Shown: one piece after another, positions 46,816 through 56,119 of the stretch
Layout: the number at the start of each line of letters is the position of its first letter
How positions within the stretch are numbered: the first letter of the stretch is position 1
Assembly: GCF_008086345.1 (NCBI RefSeq)
Contig: NZ_CP043006.1
Coordinates: 3,966,032 to 4,030,031 of the forward strand
Origin: Chitinophaga sp. XS-30
GTDB lineage: Bacteria; Bacteroidota; Bacteroidia; Chitinophagales; Chitinophagaceae
Direction: 5' to 3'
DNA length: 64,000 nucleotides
The notes under the pieces: generated by a model
Told to the model about the DNA's origin: nothing
Seen by the model: only the letters and a program-made list of their open reading frames with translations
The model's database searches: none
Program-made: the position numbers and the translations under genes

Positions 46816-47310
46816 TTATCGCGCCATTTGCCGCTGGAAAGCGATCATTTTTAGCGCGGTAAGCGCGCCCTCCTCCCCTTTGTGCCCGTGAGCGCCGCCA
46901 AGGCGGTCGGTCGCCTGTTCCACATTATCCACGGTGAGCACGCCAAAGATAACAGGTATGGGCAATTCCAGGTTCAGCTGCAGCACGCCTTCCGTTACGG
47001 CTTTGCAAACGTAATCGAAATGCGGGGTCTCTCCGCGGATGATGCAGCCAAAAGCCACGATGGCGGAGGGTTGTGAACCGGTGCCTTTGGTCTGTTCCCA
47101 TATCTGTTTGCAGGCAAAGGGCAGTTCAAAAGAACCGGGCACCAGCATCTTGCGGTGGCTGACCTTGTATTCGTCCAGCACACGTTCGCAGCCTGCTGTC
47201 AGCTCATTCGTAATGAAGTCGTTCCACTCCGTATAAACAATAACAACACTGGCACCCTCCAGGTGAAGAATGCCAGCGTTGTTGAGTAAGGTCTGATTGT
47301 GTATAGACAT
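46816..47310 (-). CDS. ribH: 6,7-dimethyl-8-ribityllumazine synthase
   Basis: A 164-residue enzyme that makes 6,7-dimethyl-8-ribityllumazine in riboflavin synthesis. It has the substrate loop VYTEWNDFI near 26, VPGSFELPFACKQ near 57 and the catalytic His in GETPHFDYVC near 93. The region NVEQATDRLGGAHGHKG near 130 is the conserved C-terminal helix start. It is 9 bp downstream of the TPR gene and shares its transcript. Confidence 0.96.
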   Translation of the reverse strand: MSIHNQTLLNNAGILHLEGASVVIVYTEWNDFITNELTAGCERVLDEYKVSHRKMLVPGSFELPFACKQIWEQTKGTGSQPSAIVAFGCIIRGETPHFDYVCKAVTEGVLQLNLELPIPVIFGVLTVDNVEQATDRLGGAHGHKGEEGALTALKMIAFQRQMAR

Positions 47311-47319
47311 TTCCCGAAA

Positions 47320-48012
47320 TTATTTCACCACTCCAAGCCTGGCCAGGTACTTGTCCATTTCGCGGCCTTCGTTCGTTTGTGGGTATTTTTGTCTGATCTC
47401 CTGGTACACGGCAATGGCGTCCTGCGGTTTGTTGGCTTTTTCCAGCGCCAGCCCTGCACGGAGCAGGTAGATGGGTGAAATCAGCTCATTATCTGCAGCA
47501 CCTGCTTTCTTGTAATAGCTTACGGCATCATCTGCTTTGTTCAGCTCCATATAGGCGTCGCCAATGAGGCCATTCGCCAGCGGTTGCAGCACCAGGTCAT
47601 CGCTGGAGAATGCTTTCAGCTGCTCGATGCCTTTCTGGTAGTCGCCCAGTTTCACGTAGCATACGCCAGCACTGTACCTGGCGAGATTGCCGGCTTTTGT
47701 GCTGCCATATTTGTCGATCACCTGGAGGAAACCGTAGGTATTGCCGTCCCCGCTCAGTGCGAGACGGAAAGAATCCACGGCCAGATAGTTCTGTGCTGCA
47801 AAGATCGCTTCCTGCGCTTTTTTCTCGTTCGGCTCCTTGAAAAAGCGGTTGTAACCGATGAAGCCGCCGATAACCACCACTACAGCCACCAGGGCAACGA
47901 GAATGAAGTTCTTGTTTTTGCTATAAAAATCCTGCGCCCTGTCTACAGATTGCTGCAGGTCGAATTCCTGGGTAGATGCAGGTTTGCTTGTCTGAGTTTT
48001 GTTTTCTGCCAT
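47320..48012 (-). CDS. Membrane-anchored TPR protein (YfgM-like)
   Basis: A 230-residue protein with an N-terminal cytoplasmic stretch of about 35 residues, one membrane helix at 36-55 (FILVALVAVVVVIGGFIGYN) and a periplasmic TPR-like region. Repeats include KAGNLARYSAGVCYVKLGDY near 105 and AYMELNKADDAVSYYKKAG near 150. YfgM in E. coli links the Sec translocon to periplasmic chaperones; similarity of layout suggests but does not prove the same role. It is followed by ribH after 9 bp. Confidence 0.82.
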   Translation of the reverse strand: MAENKTQTSKPASTQEFDLQQSVDRAQDFYSKNKNFILVALVAVVVVIGGFIGYNRFFKEPNEKKAQEAIFAAQNYLAVDSFRLALSGDGNTYGFLQVIDKYGSTKAGNLARYSAGVCYVKLGDYQKGIEQLKAFSSDDLVLQPLANGLIGDAYMELNKADDAVSYYKKAGAADNELISPIYLLRAGLALEKANKPQDAIAVYQEIRQKYPQTNEGREMDKYLARLGVVK

Positions 48013-48056
48013 TTTTGTTTTGCTGTATGTTCAAAAGTAAGCGGGTTACTTTTTGT

Positions 48057-49067
48057 TTAGTCCATAATAAAAGGATAGTCCTCCTGCGTGTACACGTCTT
48101 TCAGCAGTTCGTCATCGGAAGGCCAGGGGCTTTCTTCTGCGAATTTCACGGATTCTTCCACTTCTGCCTTTACGCGTTCGTTGATCGCTTCGATTTCGGC
48201 GTCAGTGATCCATTTATTATCTACCAAAGTTTTCAGCACAACTGTGATCGGATCTTTTTCTTTATACTCCTCTACTTCTTCTTTTGTACGGTATTTGGCG
48301 GGATCGCTCATGGAGTGGCCGCGGTAGCGGTAGGTCTTGATCTCCAGCAGGGTGGGCCCGCCGCCTTCGCGTGCGCGGCTTACTGCTCTCTGAATACCTT
48401 CATGCACAGCTTCGCAGCTCATACCATCGATGGAGTCGGCCGGCATTTCATAAGCGTCGGCCAGTTTATAGATGTCCAGTACATTGGAGGTACGCTCTAC
48501 CGAGGTACCCATGGCGTAATGGTTGTTCTCACAAATGAAGATCACCGGCAGTTTCCACAGCATGGCCATATTGAAGGTCTCATGCAGCATACCCTGACGG
48601 GCGGCGCCGTCTCCGAAGAAACAAAGCACTGTATTATCAGTTCCGAGATATTGCTCTGCAAATGCCAGGCCTGCACCGGTACCGATCTGCGCGCCTACGA
48701 TACCGTGGCCGCCGAAGAACCCGTGCTCCTTGGAGAAAAAGTGCATGGAGCCGCCTTTACCTTTGGAACAGCCGGTTGCCTTACCAAACAACTCTGCCAT
48801 ACAAGCCTTGGCGGAAATGCCTTTGGCAACGGCCAGCGCGTGATCACGATAAGCAGTGATGAACTTGTCACCAGGTTTTGTAGCGGTCATAGCCCCTGCT
48901 GCGATGGCCTCCTGGCCGATGTAAAGGTGACAGAACCCGCGGATCTTTTGCATCCCGTACAGTTGACCGGCCTTTTCCTCGAAGCGGCGCAGTAACAGCA
49001 TTAATTCATACCAGTACAGATAGGTCTCTTTGGTGAATTTCGTCTTCACGTCTGTTAAAGTTTGCAC
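48057..49067 (-). CDS. pdhA: Pyruvate dehydrogenase E1 component, alpha subunit
   Basis: A 336-residue thiamine diphosphate enzyme subunit that decarboxylates pyruvate. The in-frame ATG at 49172 would add 35 poorly fitting residues, so a GTG at 49067 is proposed (a second GTG at 49049 is possible). Motifs are EEKAGQLYGMQKIRGFCHLY near 30, GHGIVGAQIGTG near 130, and the ThDP-Mg motif GDGAARQGMLHETFN to ENNHYAM at 160-192. The phosphorylation-loop-like YRYRGHSMSDPAKYRTKEEV is near 257. The beta subunit is not adjacent. Confidence 0.93.
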   Translation of the reverse strand: MQTLTDVKTKFTKETYLYWYELMLLLRRFEEKAGQLYGMQKIRGFCHLYIGQEAIAAGAMTATKPGDKFITAYRDHALAVAKGISAKACMAELFGKATGCSKGKGGSMHFFSKEHGFFGGHGIVGAQIGTGAGLAFAEQYLGTDNTVLCFFGDGAARQGMLHETFNMAMLWKLPVIFICENNHYAMGTSVERTSNVLDIYKLADAYEMPADSIDGMSCEAVHEGIQRAVSRAREGGGPTLLEIKTYRYRGHSMSDPAKYRTKEEVEEYKEKDPITVVLKTLVDNKWITDAEIEAINERVKAEVEESVKFAEESPWPSDDELLKDVYTQEDYPFIMD

Positions 49068-49219
49068 TATTTCTAAATTTGTTCGCAAATATAACAGGAA
49101 AATCTGCAAATTCAAGCAATTTTGCAGAAGGATGTACGGACATCTACAGCAATACGCAATGGATTGCGGCACTATCTGTTAAAAATATTACTTCATTATA
49201 TTAATTATATCCTGCAAGC

Positions 49220-50296
49220 TTGTTATCAGTTTCAAAAATATCGCTCACCCAATTCAAGAATTACTCCCACCGTGTTTTCCATTTTTCCAAAAGGATCGTA
49301 GGCATTACAGGCCGGAACGGCTCGGGGAAAACGAATCTGCTGGACGCTATTTATTATCTCTGCTTTTCCAAGAGTTATTTCAGCACGGCCGAGCATCAGA
49401 ATGTGCAGTACGAAACGAACGGCTTCCGGTTGGAAGCCCTGCTGCAAAGGCATGCGAAGGGCGAAAAGGTCGTTTGCACCATGAAAGAAGGGAAAAAGGA
49501 GATCGCATTGAATGATGAGGCCTATGAACGGTTTTCCCGGCATATCGGGCAGTTCCCGGCCGTTATGATCGCGCCTGACGATGCCGAGATCATCCTCGGC
49601 GGCAGTGAAGGGCGGCGGAAATGGCTGGACAGCCTCCTCTCCCAGTTGCAGCCGGGGTACCTGGATCACCTCATTGCCTATCACAAAGTGCTGCAGCAAC
49701 GGAACAGCCTGCTGAAAACCATGCAGCCCACCGATGCCCTGCTCGATGTGTTCGATGAGCAGCTGGTGCAGCATGGCATTCCTGTGTACGAAGCGCGCAA
49801 GGCCTTCCTGGAGACCTTCATCGGGCAGGTACAGGACCGGTACGATTACCTCGCCGGAAAGCATGAGACCGTTGCTTTTCGCTATCAGAGCCAATTGCAG
49901 GAACAGGGCCTCGCTTCCCTCCTGGCCGGTAGCCGCCTGCGGGACAAGCAAATGCAACGCACCACGCAGGGTATTCACCGGGATGATCTCCTTTTTCTGC
50001 TGGATGAGCATCTCATGAAGAACAGCGCCTCCCAGGGGCAGCGCAAAAGCTTCCTGTTCGCCCTGAAACTGGCGCAATATGAAGCCATCCGCGCGCACAA
50101 ACAATTCCCACCCATCCTTTTACTGGACGATGTGTTCGAAAAGCTGGACCAGGAACGGGTATCCCGCCTGATCAGCCTGGTGCTGAGACCGGACTACGGC
50201 CAGGTATTCATTACGGATACCCATGGCGACCGGCTGTTGCAGGCGTTCTCGGACAACCCGGACGCGATCCAGCTGATCTCCATGCAGGACCTTTGA
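49220..50296 (+). CDS. recF: DNA replication and repair protein RecF
   Basis: A 358-residue SMC-like ATPase that loads RecA at gaps in single-stranded DNA. It has the Walker A motif GITGRNGSGKTNLLDAIYYL at about 28-47, a coiled middle region, the ABC signature-like ASQGQRKSFLFALKLAQY near 272 and the Walker B PILLLDDVFEKLD near 295. The first codon is TTG; no ATG fits better. It is divergent from pdhA with about 150 bp between them. Confidence 0.95.
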   Translation: MLSVSKISLTQFKNYSHRVFHFSKRIVGITGRNGSGKTNLLDAIYYLCFSKSYFSTAEHQNVQYETNGFRLEALLQRHAKGEKVVCTMKEGKKEIALNDEAYERFSRHIGQFPAVMIAPDDAEIILGGSEGRRKWLDSLLSQLQPGYLDHLIAYHKVLQQRNSLLKTMQPTDALLDVFDEQLVQHGIPVYEARKAFLETFIGQVQDRYDYLAGKHETVAFRYQSQLQEQGLASLLAGSRLRDKQMQRTTQGIHRDDLLFLLDEHLMKNSASQGQRKSFLFALKLAQYEAIRAHKQFPPILLLDDVFEKLDQERVSRLISLVLRPDYGQVFITDTHGDRLLQAFSDNPDAIQLISMQDL

Positions 50297-50342
50297 GGCC
50301 GTTGCGGCGAAAATTACCCCATCAAGGGAAAAACAGCAACAA

Positions 50343-50504
50343 CTATCTTCTCATCAGCCCCGCGATCAGGGATATCAGGAAGATCACCACAAAAATGTAG
50401 AAAAGGATCTTTGCAATGCCAGCAGCACCGGCGGCAATACCGCCAAAACCGAAAATAGCCGCTACAATTGCGATAATGAAGAAAATAAGCGCCCAGCGTA
50501 ACAT
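50343..50504 (-). CDS. Small DUF1328 membrane protein
   Basis: A 53-residue protein made of two hydrophobic helices: [20 protein letters not shown], then [20 protein letters not shown], ending in RR. The sequence is characteristic of the DUF1328/YtjA family of small membrane proteins. The ATG at 50504 was chosen over in-frame starts upstream because family members begin with MLRWA. Function is unknown. Confidence 0.85.
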   Translation of the reverse strand: MLRWALIFFIIAIVAAIFGFGGIAAGAAGIAKILFYIFVVIFLISLIAGLMRR

Positions 50505-50578
50505 AGTGACAGATTTTAAGGTTAGACAATCTTTCCGGTAATTTGGCAATTATCGTTCCAGCCTGAAAAAAGGGCCGG

Positions 50579-51235
50579 TTAGTGACGAAGCAACCGAAAG
50601 GCATGATGCCATTTCCCCGTTCTGAAACCTACAGCCCACCATATCATGAAGAGGGATTCCAGGTGACGGCTCATGTCGATGCCGCCGGTATCTTCCACAT
50701 CCCGCCAGCCCAGATGATGCAGCAGATCGGTAACAGCCTTTTTGGCCAGATCATCGTTGCCGGCAATGAACATGGTAGGTAGCCCTTCCTCCAGATGCGG
50801 ATCAGTTATCAACTGCTGGCCGGTGCAGTTCAGCGCTTTCACAACATGGGCATCCTGAAGCCAGGCCTGTACCCTTTCCCCGCCTGAACCGGCATTGCCC
50901 GGGGAGAAATGGAGCCTTCCCATGTTATCCGGACCTTTGCCATCCAGGGGATTGGTGACATCCACAACTACTTTTTTTCTGAAATTCCAGACCCCGGCCG
51001 TTTCTATCGCAGCCTGCGTACCGGTCCACCTTGTACAAAGAAACAAAAGGGCGCCGAAGGCAGCCGCTTCGGCAAAGGTGCCGAGTTGCGCGGTATGAGG
51101 GTTTTCGTGTATCCATTGCTGCAACTTTTCCTTATAGCGGTTCCTTGTACCGATCATAACGTTGTAGCCTGCACGAACAAGGCCCCGCCCAAGGGTCAGC
51201 CCGGTTTCCCCGGAGCCAAGGATGCCTACTTTCAT
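50579..51235 (-). CDS. NADP-dependent reductase, F420-reductase-like
   Basis: A 218-residue Rossmann protein starting MKVGILGSGETGLTLGRGLV, the dinucleotide-binding glycine motif. GTRN near residue 31 fits the NADP-binding second strand. Later motifs are VVDVTNPLDGKGP near 93 and VKALNCTGQQLI near 133, as in the NADP-oxidoreductase (F420-dependent) family. Bacteroidota are not thought to make F420, so the cofactor partner or substrate is probably different. Confidence 0.82.
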   Translation of the reverse strand: MKVGILGSGETGLTLGRGLVRAGYNVMIGTRNRYKEKLQQWIHENPHTAQLGTFAEAAAFGALLFLCTRWTGTQAAIETAGVWNFRKKVVVDVTNPLDGKGPDNMGRLHFSPGNAGSGGERVQAWLQDAHVVKALNCTGQQLITDPHLEEGLPTMFIAGNDDLAKKAVTDLLHHLGWRDVEDTGGIDMSRHLESLFMIWWAVGFRTGKWHHAFRLLRH

Positions 51236-51285
51236 ACTACCTGGAATTTAGTATGGTAAGTTAAGCATAAAAGCGGTAACAACGG

Positions 51286-52023
51286 CTATTGAAGCCAGGT
51301 CAGGAACTTCTGCATCCCCTGCCTTTTCGAAGGGGTCAGCCGGTAACTGATGTTGCGGGTATAATAGGTGGTCAGGTCCAGTCCGGGGCTGACGTTCTCC
51401 GCCACCACAGCAGGAATATTATTCAAACCGATGCTGTTGGCATCGTTAAAAAGCTGGATGAATTCCACGGGCAGCGGGCGGTTGCTGATCCATGCCGCGA
51501 ATACGAAGGGAAGGCTGGTAAACCGGATCCAGGCCTCGGCAAGATCATAAATATAGGGGGATACATGCCTTTGCGCAAGGGCACGGTCGCCGATCACGAG
51601 GCCCGCATCCGTACCGGTAATTTTATCCTGGTAATCCTCAGCCGTCTCTATCAGTTCCACGTTCAGCTTCCAGTGGTCGCGCACCAGCAGCTTCAGCAGG
51701 GCTACAGAGGTGCGGCTCTGGTAATCGAGGTATATCCGTTTGATGTCCTGCAGCGGCACCTCGCTGAAGAGGCAAACGGAGGCTACAGGCCCTTCGGCCC
51801 CAATACAGAAGTCGGCTATGATATGATGCTCCTTCAGTCTGGGTATGATGGCTACCGGCACGAGGGCCACATCTACCTCCCCGTCTATCAGCTGGCGGGC
51901 TATCCTGGCGGGATAATCCATGCTCAGTTCCATCATGTTCATCACCTTATGTTCCCTGAAACCATATAATAATGGTTTCGTATTCAGATAACTAACCGCA
52001 GCTACTTTTACTTTCCGTTCCAA
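51286..52023 (-). CDS. mqnA: Chorismate dehydratase MqnA of the futalosine pathway
   Basis: A 245-residue enzyme of the MqnA/MqnD family. It begins near KVAAVSYLNTKPLLYGF, the substrate-binding strand, from a TTG at 52023 (an ATG 48 bp upstream is possible but gives an unusual N-terminus). Further features are DVALVPVAIIPRLKEH near 54, IYLDYQSRTSVALLKLLVRD near 95 and DAGLVIGDRALA near 136. It would convert chorismate to 3-enolpyruvylbenzoate, the first committed step of menaquinone synthesis by the futalosine route. Confidence 0.9.
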   Translation of the reverse strand: MERKVKVAAVSYLNTKPLLYGFREHKVMNMMELSMDYPARIARQLIDGEVDVALVPVAIIPRLKEHHIIADFCIGAEGPVASVCLFSEVPLQDIKRIYLDYQSRTSVALLKLLVRDHWKLNVELIETAEDYQDKITGTDAGLVIGDRALAQRHVSPYIYDLAEAWIRFTSLPFVFAAWISNRPLPVEFIQLFNDANSIGLNNIPAVVAENVSPGLDLTTYYTRNISYRLTPSKRQGMQKFLTWLQ

Positions 52024-52130
52024 TTTCTGTAATTTTGAGCCTGCAAAAATAAAGTAATTCCTGCATACCAACGCCGGTAATACACGCTGAAGGTCACCAG
52101 GGGCAATTTTGAATGGTTAATAAAAACATG

Positions 52131-53468
52131 ATGCAACTACAAGCTTTAACTGCTATTTCCCCGGTGGACGGGCGTTACAGGGGACAACTGGAAGAACTTG
52201 CCCCTTATTTTTCGGAATATGCACTGATCCGTTACCGTGTACAGGTGGAGATAGAATATTTCATTGCCCTGGCTGAACAGAAGCTGTTTACCCTGCCCAA
52301 AGCCAAAATTCCCGCCCTGCGCAACATTTACCAGTCATTTTCCCTGGAGAACGCACAACTGGTAAAGGATACCGAAAAGATCACCAATCACGATGTAAAG
52401 GCGGTAGAATATTTCCTGAAGAATGAACTGAAAGCCCTGGGGCTGGAAGATAAACTGGAATGGGTGCATTTCGGGCTGACCTCCCAGGATGTGAACAATA
52501 CGGCCACTCCCCTGCTCTGGAAAGATGCGGTTGAGCAGGTGTACCTGCCGGCCATTGCCAACCTGGTACTGCATCTGAAAAAACTGGCGAAGGAATGGAA
52601 AGCGGTGCCGATGCTGGCCAGAACACATGGTCAGCCGGCTTCCCCCACCCGCCTGGGTAAGGAGATACTGGTGTTCGTGGAAAGGCTGGAAGGGCAGATA
52701 AAGCTGCTGGGGCAGGTGCCTTTTGCAGCCAAGTTCGGCGGTGCTACCGGGAACTTCAACGCCCATCATGTGGCATTTCCCACCATCAACTGGGAAAAGT
52801 TCGGCAACAAGTTCGTGAACAATACGTTGGGCCTGCAGCGGATGCAATACACTACGCAGATAGAGCATTACGACAACCTGGCGGCACACTTCGATACGCT
52901 CAAAAGAGTGAATAATATACTGGTGGACCTTTGCCGGGATATCTGGACGTATATTTCCATGGATTACTTCAAGCAGAAGATCAAAAAGGATGAGGTGGGC
53001 TCTTCCGCCATGCCGCATAAGGTCAACCCGATAGATTTTGAGAATGCCGAAGGCAATCTTGGTCTGGCCAATGCGCTGTTTGAACACCTGAGCGCCAAGC
53101 TGCCCATTTCGCGCCTGCAGCGGGATTTGACGGATTCCACTGTGCTAAGGAACGTGGGTGTGCCCATGGCCCATACCCTGCTCGCCACGAAATCCATCGG
53201 GAAAGGGCTGGGTAAACTGATCCTGAATGCTGCAAAACTGGAAGAAGACCTGAACAATAACTGGGCTGTGGTGGCTGAAGCTATTCAGACGGTGCTGCGC
53301 CGGGAGAATTACCCCCAGCCTTATGAAGCGCTGAAGGCGCTTACCCGCGGCGGGGAACAGATCACGCAGAAGACCATGCAAAAGTTCATAGACGGTCTGA
53401 AGATCAGCGCCGCCCTGAAAAAGGAGCTGAAAGCGATCACTCCGCATAATTATACCGGCATACACTGA
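52131..53468 (+). CDS. purB: Adenylosuccinate lyase
   Basis: A 445-residue lyase of the fumarase/aspartase superfamily acting twice in purine synthesis. It begins MQLQALTAISPVDGRYRGQL, the usual N-terminal motif; ATGs at 52113 and 52128 are possible starts. Conserved regions include TSQDVNNTATPLL near 117, ARTHGQPASPTRLGKE near 164 and the signature GSSAMPHKVNPIDFEN near 290, which carries the catalytic serine loop. It is followed by a strong terminator. Confidence 0.97.
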   Translation: MQLQALTAISPVDGRYRGQLEELAPYFSEYALIRYRVQVEIEYFIALAEQKLFTLPKAKIPALRNIYQSFSLENAQLVKDTEKITNHDVKAVEYFLKNELKALGLEDKLEWVHFGLTSQDVNNTATPLLWKDAVEQVYLPAIANLVLHLKKLAKEWKAVPMLARTHGQPASPTRLGKEILVFVERLEGQIKLLGQVPFAAKFGGATGNFNAHHVAFPTINWEKFGNKFVNNTLGLQRMQYTTQIEHYDNLAAHFDTLKRVNNILVDLCRDIWTYISMDYFKQKIKKDEVGSSAMPHKVNPIDFENAEGNLGLANALFEHLSAKLPISRLQRDLTDSTVLRNVGVPMAHTLLATKSIGKGLGKLILNAAKLEEDLNNNWAVVAEAIQTVLRRENYPQPYEALKALTRGGEQITQKTMQKFIDGLKISAALKKELKAITPHNYTGIH

Positions 53469-53481
53469 TCATATCTCATAT

Positions 53482-53526
53482 AAAAAACGGGCAGCATCAT
53501 ATTTTTTGACGCTGCCCGTTTTTTGT
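53482..53526. terminator. Bidirectional terminator between purB and siderophore receptor
   Basis: The stem ACGGGCAGC with GCTGCCCGT (loop about 15 bases) is flanked by A6 and T-rich runs. It can end transcripts arriving from both sides. Confidence 0.88.
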
Positions 53527-53545
53527 TTTGCGGTATTGCCCGCTC

Positions 53546-55906
53546 CTAGAATTTGTAAGCCATGCTGAACCGGATATCTCTCGGAGGCTCGGCCTGCCAG
53601 TAATAATAGGCACCGTAGTCCGCGCCGGTATAAAGATATTCATCCAGGATATTGAAGACGTTGGCCGTGAGCCTGATCTTCTTCTTTTCCCAGAACAGCC
53701 CGCCATCCAGCCGGAAATAGTTGGGGAGGGACATTCTGCTTGGTTCGGTGGTCCATGCCCATGAGCTTCTCTCTGCCTGCCAGCTGAAGCCGCCGGCAAT
53801 ACCCGCGCCTTTCAGCGCACCGCTTTGCAGGGTGTAGGTCAGCCAGGTATTCAGGTTATGCTTGGCAAAACCGGCAATGCGTGTGCCTTTCGTGATAATG
53901 TTGCCGTTGGATCCTCCCTCTTTGCTCACGTAGGAATCGGTAAATGCATAGTTGGCCACCACACTTAAACCGGTTACCACTTCTCCCATCACATCCACTT
54001 CAACGCCTTCCGCCCGGCTTTGGCCCAGCTGGAGCACATAAGGATTTGCGGGTGTGCCGGAGGGGTCGGCAGACAGTTCGTTATTCTTGATGATGCGATA
54101 GGCGGCCAGCGTAGTGCTCAGCTTGCCGTCAAACCAGTTTTTCTTCACACCGAACTCGATATTGTTCCCGGTGATGGGTTTGGGAGGATTGCCGCTTCTG
54201 AGGTTGCCCGTTTGCGGGATGAAAGACTGGTCGTAGAGCGCATAAACAGAAGTGCTGCGATCGACAGAAAAGCTGATGCCTGCTCTTGGGGTGAATTGCT
54301 TTTCTTCCATTTCACCTTCTTTTACATAGGTGTAACGGCCGGCCAGTGTGAGGCGCAGCTTGTTATCGAAAAATCCGAGCTCATCCTGGAAGTACAGGCC
54401 GGTATAAGACTGGTTTACCCTGGAAACGGCCCGTTGTGACAAGCTGGTAGTGCGGTCGAAAACGGGGATACCGCCAATGGGCATGCCATAACTGGGATCA
54501 TGCGCGTTGAAATAACCATTCGCAGAGTCAAGCTGATGTGATTGTCCCCAATCGTAGAGGGCTTCCTTCGTACCTACGTCCAGGCCGGCCAGAATGCGGT
54601 GGTGAACGCCGCCGGTGGTCACATCGCCATTCACGAAAGCCTGTCCATATGTATTCCTGATATCTCCGTCAAATGCGTACAGCCTGCGGATGATGTTGCC
54701 ATCGGGCAGCACGGCATCAGGCCATATATCGCTGGATACCTGTTTGAAGTTGAAATGCGCGATCTGGGCGGTCAGTTTCCACTGGTCGTCCAGCTGATGC
54801 TGCAGGTTCACGAATGCGCTGTGCTCATTGATCTTGCTTGGCACAATAGCGGGATTGGACATGCTGAAGTTGCGCGGGTACACCGCAAAACCTTCTGTGG
54901 AGAAGACGTATGCGGAGCCGAGGTCAGACATGGTAACATGCTGAAAGGTGTATTCTGCGGTCAGCAGTGTCTTCTCATCCAGCTGATAGCTGATCACCGG
55001 GGCGATGCTGAAGCGGTCGTTGAATTCATAATCGCGGAAGGAGTTTTTGGTTTGTCCCATCAGGTTGAAGCGGTAAAGCACTTTCCCGGGTTTATCCAGC
55101 TTCCCGTCCAGGTCCAGCGTAGCACGCATGAGATCAAAGCTGCCGTAGGTCAGGGTAGCTTCGCCTTTGCTGATGCCGGTAGGCTTTTTGGTCACCACAT
55201 TATAGATACCTGCCGGTTCACCGTTGGACATCATGAATCCAGCCGGCCCTTTCACGAATTCGATATGGTCTACAAAGCTCATATCTTCCGTGAGCGGACC
55301 CCAACTGGAGGTTACGTTCACGCCGTTGCGGAAAGCTGCCAGGCGCCCGCCGCGTGCATTGATGCGGGTGTAAATATCGCCCCAGTGCTCCAGGCGGGTG
55401 ACGCCGCTGATATTTTTGGCTACGCCATCGCTCATGGAAATGATGTTCTGGGTGGCCATCAGCTTGCCGGTCACCACCTGAATATTCTGCGGCGCTTCCA
55501 GCAAGGGTGTGGCAATGCGGAGCGATTGGGAAGTACGGTCTGCCTTGAAGCTGTTGCGGTTGCCGGTTACGATGATGCCCTGCAACTCGCCTACCTGCAG
55601 GCCTATCCGGAGGTCCGCCGTAACGGTGCTGTTATTTTCCACAGTAACCGTCCGGCGCACTTCTTCGTGGTTGCGGAGGTTGATGAGCAAGGTATAGTTC
55701 CCGGGTTTTATGTTCCTGAAACTGAAAACGCCTTCCTGGTTGGAGATAGCATGGGCACCGGTCTCTGTCAGTTCAACCGTAATGCCGGCAACGGGACTGT
55801 CGTCCGCTGAGGTGACTTTACCTGTAATATGCCCGCCGGACCGCTGTGCAAAGGATGTTGCAGCTGCAAACAGGCATAACAGGATTAGTAGGATCCTTCT
55901 TTTCAT
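53546..55906 (-). CDS. TonB-dependent siderophore receptor
   Basis: A 786-residue outer-membrane receptor. A signal peptide ends near 20 (TSFAQ). A carboxypeptidase-like domain, ITGKVTSADDSPVAGITVEL at about 27, is followed by a plug with LQGIIVTGNRNSF near 112 and PLLEAPQNIQVVTGKLMATQ near 133, a pattern typical of FhuA/FpvA-type siderophore receptors. FVKGPAGFMMSNGEPAGIYNVVTKKP near 217 closes the plug, and the barrel ends FSMAYKF with the expected terminal Phe. No iron-uptake partner gene is adjacent. Ferric siderophore import is inferred from the family. Confidence 0.93.
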   Translation of the reverse strand: MKRRILLILLCLFAAATSFAQRSGGHITGKVTSADDSPVAGITVELTETGAHAISNQEGVFSFRNIKPGNYTLLINLRNHEEVRRTVTVENNSTVTADLRIGLQVGELQGIIVTGNRNSFKADRTSQSLRIATPLLEAPQNIQVVTGKLMATQNIISMSDGVAKNISGVTRLEHWGDIYTRINARGGRLAAFRNGVNVTSSWGPLTEDMSFVDHIEFVKGPAGFMMSNGEPAGIYNVVTKKPTGISKGEATLTYGSFDLMRATLDLDGKLDKPGKVLYRFNLMGQTKNSFRDYEFNDRFSIAPVISYQLDEKTLLTAEYTFQHVTMSDLGSAYVFSTEGFAVYPRNFSMSNPAIVPSKINEHSAFVNLQHQLDDQWKLTAQIAHFNFKQVSSDIWPDAVLPDGNIIRRLYAFDGDIRNTYGQAFVNGDVTTGGVHHRILAGLDVGTKEALYDWGQSHQLDSANGYFNAHDPSYGMPIGGIPVFDRTTSLSQRAVSRVNQSYTGLYFQDELGFFDNKLRLTLAGRYTYVKEGEMEEKQFTPRAGISFSVDRSTSVYALYDQSFIPQTGNLRSGNPPKPITGNNIEFGVKKNWFDGKLSTTLAAYRIIKNNELSADPSGTPANPYVLQLGQSRAEGVEVDVMGEVVTGLSVVANYAFTDSYVSKEGGSNGNIITKGTRIAGFAKHNLNTWLTYTLQSGALKGAGIAGGFSWQAERSSWAWTTEPSRMSLPNYFRLDGGLFWEKKKIRLTANVFNILDEYLYTGADYGAYYYWQAEPPRDIRFSMAYKF

Positions 55907-56058
55907 CTTTTATAGTTTAGGATTCCGGTTTTTATTCAGGACAGCCGGAATTTGCGCAAAGGTCGGGTGCCATTACGCGGGGCGTTTACGCGATCGGGTA
56001 ATTCATTTACGATATCCGGAATTTTTTTGGAGGGCGGGGAACAGGGGGCGAAATAACA

Positions 56059-56090
56059 AGAGGCTGTATCAACGTTCTGATACAGCCTCT
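56059..56090 (-). terminator. Terminator after FKBP gene
   Basis: A perfect 13-bp stem, AGAGGCTGTATCA with TGATACAGCCTCT, has a 6-base loop and a T-rich stretch (TTGTTATTT) on the minus strand. It sits 29 bp after the FKBP stop. Confidence 0.75.
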
Positions 56091-56119
56091 ATGTAATAAT
56101 ATAACAAGGTACTAGCGGA

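Noticed and set aside
54542..55810. 422-residue open frame antisense to the siderophore receptor
   Set aside because: No signal, motif or start context; the receptor on the other strand is certain.
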